This document shows, piece by piece, positions 12,759 through 15,606 of a DNA stretch of 15,606 bases. Below the pieces are notes generated by a model. It was not told the origin of the DNA and ran no database searches. It worked only from the letters and a program-made list of their open reading frames with translations. Numbering within the stretch: the stretch's first letter is position 1; every line of letters starts with the position of its first letter. The position numbers and the translations under genes were made by a program. This DNA comes from Comamonas thiooxydans (GTDB lineage: Bacteria; Pseudomonadota; Gammaproteobacteria; Burkholderiales; Burkholderiaceae_C). Location of the stretch: assembly GCF_000964545.1 (NCBI RefSeq), contig NZ_BBVD01000030.1, forward strand, positions 1 through 15,606. The letters are read 5' to 3'.

Positions 12759-14249
12759 TCAATGGCCATGTGCCGGCTTGACCGGAATGATGGGCACTTC
12801 CTTGCCTTCCTTGTCGTAGACCTTGCCACCTTCGACGCGGTCCCCATCGGCCAGGGCTTCAAGCACATGCTGGCTCAGGGCGCGGCCATAGCCGGCTTCA
12901 AAGACAGAAGGCTGATCGGAATTGCCTTGTTTGAAGTGGTTGTAGAGCAGGTTCAGGGTCACGGCAACCAGGGCCGTTGCGCTGATGCCCGAGTGGAAGA
13001 TCGTGGCAAACCATGCAGGGAACTGGTCATAGAACTTGGGAGCCACCACCGGCAGCAGGCCCGCGCTCACCGAGGTGGCAACAATGATCAGATTCATATT
13101 GTTGTTGTATTCCACCTTGGCCAGGGTACGGATGCCGCTGGCAGCCACGGTACCGAACAGCACCAGACCGGCACCGCCCAGCACGGAGGGAGGCACGCAG
13201 GCCACGATGCGGCCCATCACCGGCAACACACCAAACACGATCAGGATCAGGCCGGAGAAAGCCACCACGAAGCGGCTCTTGATTCCGGTCACAGCCACCA
13301 GGCCCACGTTCTGTGCAAAAGCGCTTTGCGTGAAGCCGCCGAAGATGGGGGCCACGATGCTGGAGAGCATGTCGGCGCGCAGACCATCACCCAGACGGCG
13401 ACCGTCCACGGGGCTGTCCACGATTTCGCCCACGGCCAGCACGTCGGCCGAGGTTTCCACCAGGATCACCAGAATCACGATGAACATGGAGATGGTGGCC
13501 GCCATGTCGAAAGTGGGCCAGCCGAAGTGCAAAGGCGTAGGCACCGCAAAAATGGGGCCGTTGAACACCTGCGAGAAATCGGCCTTGCCAATGAAGACGG
13601 CCGTGATGGTACCCACCACGATCGCCACCAGAATCGACAGGCGCGACAGCATGGCATTGCCCAGCTTGCTGAACAGCAGCACCATGAACAGCGACAGACC
13701 GGCCAGACCGATATTGCCCATGCTGCCGTAATCAGCAGACTTGGCATTGCCGCCCATGGCCCAATGCGCAGCCACAGGCATCAGCGACATGCCGATCACC
13801 GTGATCACGCAGCCATTGACCAGCGGCGGAAAGAACTTGGTGATGCGCGAAAAAACCGGCGCAATGATCAGGCCCAGTACCGAGGCGTACATGACAGCTC
13901 CCAGCACGCCCTGCATGCCGCCCCCGGTGTGCAGAATGCTGACCATGGTGGCCACGCCTGCGAATGAAACACCTTGAACCAGAGGCAGACGGCAGCCGAA
14001 GAAAGGGATGCCCAGGGTCTGCAGCAAGGTTGCCACACCACCCATGAACAGGCAGGCGGTCACCAGCAGACCGGCATCGGCAGCGGACATGCCAGCCGCT
14101 TCAGCGACGATCAGAGGCACCGCCACGATGCCGCCGTACATGGTCAACACATGTTGCAAGCCATACATGAGGTTGGCTGTGACGCCAAGATTCTCATCTT
14201 CGGGGCGCTTGACGGCCGCATCCCTGGATGCTCCGGTCTGATCGTTCAT
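12759..14249 (-). CDS. NCS2 family nucleobase:cation symporter (xanthine/uric acid permease type)
   Basis: The 496-residue inner-membrane protein has about 14 hydrophobic segments and the NCS2 signature features. These are the TM1 pair Q32-H33 in YGLQHVLTMYGG, the TM8 acid E265 in VETSADVLAVGEI, and the motif QNVGLVAVTGIKSR (313-326) in TM10. Comparison with characterised members (UapA, XanQ, UacT) suggests xanthine or uric acid rather than uracil, because the QN-VG-V-TG-KSR form is found in purine permeases. The exact purine is not readable. The ATG at 14249 has a strong AGGAGA (14255-14260) five bases upstream. The C-terminal 60 residues are a soluble tail ending PVKPAHGH. It is monocistronic with its own terminator and a long upstream region. 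Confidence 0.93.
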   Translation of the reverse strand: MNDQTGASRDAAVKRPEDENLGVTANLMYGLQHVLTMYGGIVAVPLIVAEAAGMSAADAGLLVTACLFMGGVATLLQTLGIPFFGCRLPLVQGVSFAGVATMVSILHTGGGMQGVLGAVMYASVLGLIIAPVFSRITKFFPPLVNGCVITVIGMSLMPVAAHWAMGGNAKSADYGSMGNIGLAGLSLFMVLLFSKLGNAMLSRLSILVAIVVGTITAVFIGKADFSQVFNGPIFAVPTPLHFGWPTFDMAATISMFIVILVILVETSADVLAVGEIVDSPVDGRRLGDGLRADMLSSIVAPIFGGFTQSAFAQNVGLVAVTGIKSRFVVAFSGLILIVFGVLPVMGRIVACVPPSVLGGAGLVLFGTVAASGIRTLAKVEYNNNMNLIIVATSVSAGLLPVVAPKFYDQFPAWFATIFHSGISATALVAVTLNLLYNHFKQGNSDQPSVFEAGYGRALSQHVLEALADGDRVEGGKVYDKEGKEVPIIPVKPAHGH

Positions 14250-14690
14250 CTTTGTCTCCTAAATTACCTACTCACCAAGGCTCTAGAGGCCTTTCGCTCT
14301 GTCCGGTCGACTTGCAGCATCTCTTTCGGCAGCGATCTTTTCCGATCACCCCGGCGAGGCCTTGTGCTGCAGCCAGTCGCTCTTCTTCGAGAGCGATCCG
14401 ACCTATAGAAAAGAGCAAACCACTCTTTCATTCACCCAAGTCAGTCTTTCAATCTCCCTTGATTGCAGGACATCCGCCGGACGGACTATTCCATTACGCA
14501 ATCAAAGCCATACCCAGAAGGGCATGAGTCGAGACTGTACGTTGCCAGGACACCAAAATTGTCTACAGTTTTGTATACAAAGTGCTGACCAGAACCTTTC
14601 CAAAGCAAAAAAGCACACTCATTGGCTGCGATCGGGCACTGGAAATTGACACAGATCATGCCCAACCAGGCATTCATGCCCTCTATAAAG
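14250..14690 (-). promoter_or_regulatory. Long upstream/leader region of the permease gene
   Basis: About 530 bases separate the permease and def, with no supported gene and a lower GC content between 14400 and 14700. Toward the permease it holds AGGAGA, the near-palindrome AAGGCTCTAGAGGCCTT (14277-14293) and a hairpin TCGCTCT/AGAGCGA (14377-14383 with 14390-14396). If the transcript starts near the operator-like site at 14559-14580, the leader would be about 320 bases. I cannot assign it to a known riboswitch class. Confidence 0.4.
14559..14580. promoter_or_regulatory. Operator-like TTGTATACAA palindrome with a second half-site
   Basis: TTGTATACAA (14571-14580) is a perfect 10-base palindrome. 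TTGTCTACA (14559-14567) repeats its first nine bases with one change, exactly 12 bases away, so two sites lie on one helix face with roughly one turn between them. Such TTGTnnACAA sites are typical of GntR-family (FadR/VanR-type) repressors. The position suits control of the leftward permease gene. The regulator gene is not in the window. Confidence 0.5.
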
Positions 14691-14733
14691 AACAAAAGGA
14701 TGCAAGACACATTCCCAGTTGTGTCTTGCATCC
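14685..14733 (-). terminator. Intrinsic terminator of def
   Basis: GGATGCAAGACACA (14698-14711) pairs perfectly with TGTGTCTTGCATCC (14720-14733) around an 8-base loop. The A-rich AAAGAACAAAA to its left (from 14687) gives a U-rich TTTTGTTCTTT on the minus strand. It lies about 45 bases after the def stop and separates def from the permease region. Confidence 0.85.
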
Positions 14734-14779
14734 AGCAGAGAAGAGAAAAGAGAGATCTGGAGCGCTTGTCAGTGGCCGC

Positions 14780-15319
14780 TCAGTCTTCCTCGGCCTGAGC
14801 GATGCCGGGAAACAGCACATCGGTAAAACCGAAACGGCTGAAATCGCGCACCCTCATCGGATAGAGCTTGCCCCAGAGGTGGTCGCACTCATGCTGGACC
14901 ACGCGCGCGTGAAAGCCCTCCACCGTGCGGTCAATCGGGTCGCCGTAGATATCAAAGCCGGTGTATCGCACCTTGTTCCAGCGTGGCACCATGGCTCGCA
15001 GACCGGGAACAGACAGACAGCCTTCCCAATCCAGCTGCTCCTCTTCACCGATGGGTGTGATGACTGGATTGATCAGCACGGTACGGGGCACTATGGGGGC
15101 ATCCGGATAACGGGGATTGGGCTCGCCCGAGCCAAACACCACCATCTGCAAATCCTCGCCGATCTGCGGCGCCGCCAGGCCGGCACCGTTGGCAGCATGC
15201 ATGGTATCCAGCAAATCCTTGAGGAGCAGATGCAGCGCATCCGTATCAAATTCAGTCACCGGCTTGGCAAGCCTCAGCAGACGGGGATCACCCATCTTCA
15301 AAATGGTACGTACAGTCAT
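14780..15319 (-). CDS. def: Peptide deformylase
   Basis: Def removes the N-terminal formyl group from newly made proteins, using a metal ion (usually iron) in the cytoplasm. All three family motifs are intact: GAGLAAPQ (45-52), EGCLSVPG (99-106) with metal ligand C101, and QHECDHLWG (142-150) with ligands H143 and H147 and catalytic E144. The 179-residue length suits a proteobacterial type I enzyme. The ATG at 15319 (MTVRTILKMGDPRLL) matches the standard N-terminus, although no Shine-Dalgarno is evident. The usual neighbour fmt is not adjacent on the side visible here, so this may be a stand-alone or second def gene. The upstream gap to the tRNA holds its promoter, which I cannot define. Confidence 0.96.
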   Translation of the reverse strand: MTVRTILKMGDPRLLRLAKPVTEFDTDALHLLLKDLLDTMHAANGAGLAAPQIGEDLQMVVFGSGEPNPRYPDAPIVPRTVLINPVITPIGEEEQLDWEGCLSVPGLRAMVPRWNKVRYTGFDIYGDPIDRTVEGFHARVVQHECDHLWGKLYPMRVRDFSRFGFTDVLFPGIAQAEED

Positions 15320-15482
15320 ATATCAATACGGCGTGCAGCAACCACCGGGCCACCGCACTGTTCAATCATCAAAAGCATAGCGCCGCCGCCAATCCACGTG
15401 AACGATGCGGCCTGTTCAGGTATCAGGCACAGAGAATTTAATGAAATTGTGATGAACTTCCTGCGAGCTCATTTTTACACCC

Positions 15483-15488
15483 TATAAT
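15483..15488 (+). promoter_or_regulatory. -10 box of the tRNA-Asn promoter
   Basis: TATAAT is a perfect -10 consensus lying 11 bases before the mature tRNA 5' end. TTCCTG (15458-15463) is a possible weak -35, but its 19-base spacing is long. Confidence 0.65.
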
Positions 15489-15499
15489 CTAGGTCTTCT

Positions 15500-15575
15500 T
15501 CCTCAATAGCTCAGTCGGTAGAGCGCCGGACTGTTAATCCGTAGGTCCCTGGTTCGAGCCCAGGTTGAGGAGCCA
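15500..15575 (+). tRNA. tRNA-Asn (anticodon GTT)
   Basis: The complete 76-base gene folds as a cloverleaf. Acceptor arm TCCTCAA (15500-15506) pairs with TTGAGGA (15565-15571), and the D loop contains AGCTCAGTCGGTAGAGC. The anticodon loop is CTGTTAA with GTT, and the T arm CCTGG-TTCGAGC-CCAGG is standard. The discriminator is G (15572) and CCA is encoded (15573-15575). It has its own promoter and probably continues into a terminator or tRNA cluster beyond the window. Confidence 0.97.
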
Positions 15576-15585
15576 AGAATTTCGA

Positions 15586-15606
15586 TGCTTTGCGGATATC
15601 AAAGCA
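15586..15606 (+). terminator. Hairpin after tRNA-Asn, cut by the window end
   Basis: TGCTTTG (15586-15592) pairs with CAAAGCA (15600-15606) around CGGATAT. It starts 11 bases after the tRNA and could be its terminator, but any U-tract lies beyond the window. It might instead be a spacer hairpin before a second tRNA. Confidence 0.4.

Noticed and set aside
12762..13967. Open frame of 401 codons on the plus strand over the permease
   Set aside because: His/Gln-rich antisense shadow of a membrane protein gene with clear NCS2 motifs.
14582..15487. Open frame of 301 codons on the plus strand opposite def
   Set aside because: Crosses the def terminator and the full def coding region on the other strand; no recognisable protein features.
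1..15606. CRISPR array, toxin-antitoxin pair, prophage or defence island
   Set aside because: No regularly spaced direct repeats, no recognisable toxin, antitoxin, Cas or phage proteins. Apart from the left edge the genes are core metabolism with uniform codon use.

Overview
The window looks like chromosomal DNA of a Comamonadaceae betaproteobacterium, most likely Comamonas or a close relative. This rests on high GC with strong G/C preference at third codon positions, the gene order cysI-DUF934-cysH-cysD-cysN, a 7Fe-type FdxA ferredoxin followed by a flavin reductase, and two intergenic repeat families of the kind I associate with this family. The genus is an inference from remembered protein and repeat resemblance; no search was run.

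Layout. Positions 1-466 hold the start of a minus-strand two-partner-secretion transporter gene (TpsB/ShlB type). Its POTRA homology stops abruptly near 107 at a CTAA tetranucleotide, suggesting an insertion or rearrangement. Positions 467-865 have no gene. A tandem glycine riboswitch (about 868-1083) precedes a UPF0126/TRIC-like membrane protein gene, followed by mnmC (tRNA wobble uridine modification). mnmC converges on a minus-strand CNNM/CorC-type membrane protein gene (3969-5288), and a strong terminator lies between them.

The core is a plus-strand sulfate assimilation operon: cysI (5573-7357), a DUF934 gene, cysH, cysD and cysN (to 11043). CysD and CysN make APS from sulfate and ATP, with CysN hydrolysing GTP. 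CysH reduces the activated sulfate to sulfite and CysI reduces sulfite to sulfide. No cysC, cysJ or cysG is present here. The spacers before cysD and before cysN each carry one copy of a hairpin-rich repeat (family 1) followed by one copy of a 44-nt repeat (family 2). The second family-2 copy lies inside the cysN reading frame and encodes part of its N-terminal extension. Downstream, fdxA and a type-2 ferredoxin-NADP reductase-like gene form an electron-transfer pair that could serve the reductases.

The right part is on the minus strand: an NCS2 purine permease gene with a long leader and a TTGTATACAA operator-like palindrome upstream, then def (peptide deformylase), each with its own intrinsic terminator. 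A complete plus-strand tRNA-Asn(GTT) gene closes the window.

Most genes are ordinary housekeeping genes. The points most worth a second look are the paired dispersed repeats inside the cys operon (one translated), the short CysH lacking the iron-sulfur cysteine pairs of APS reductases, the riboswitch overlap with an alternative hairpin, and the broken TpsB gene. I found no convincing wholly new system.
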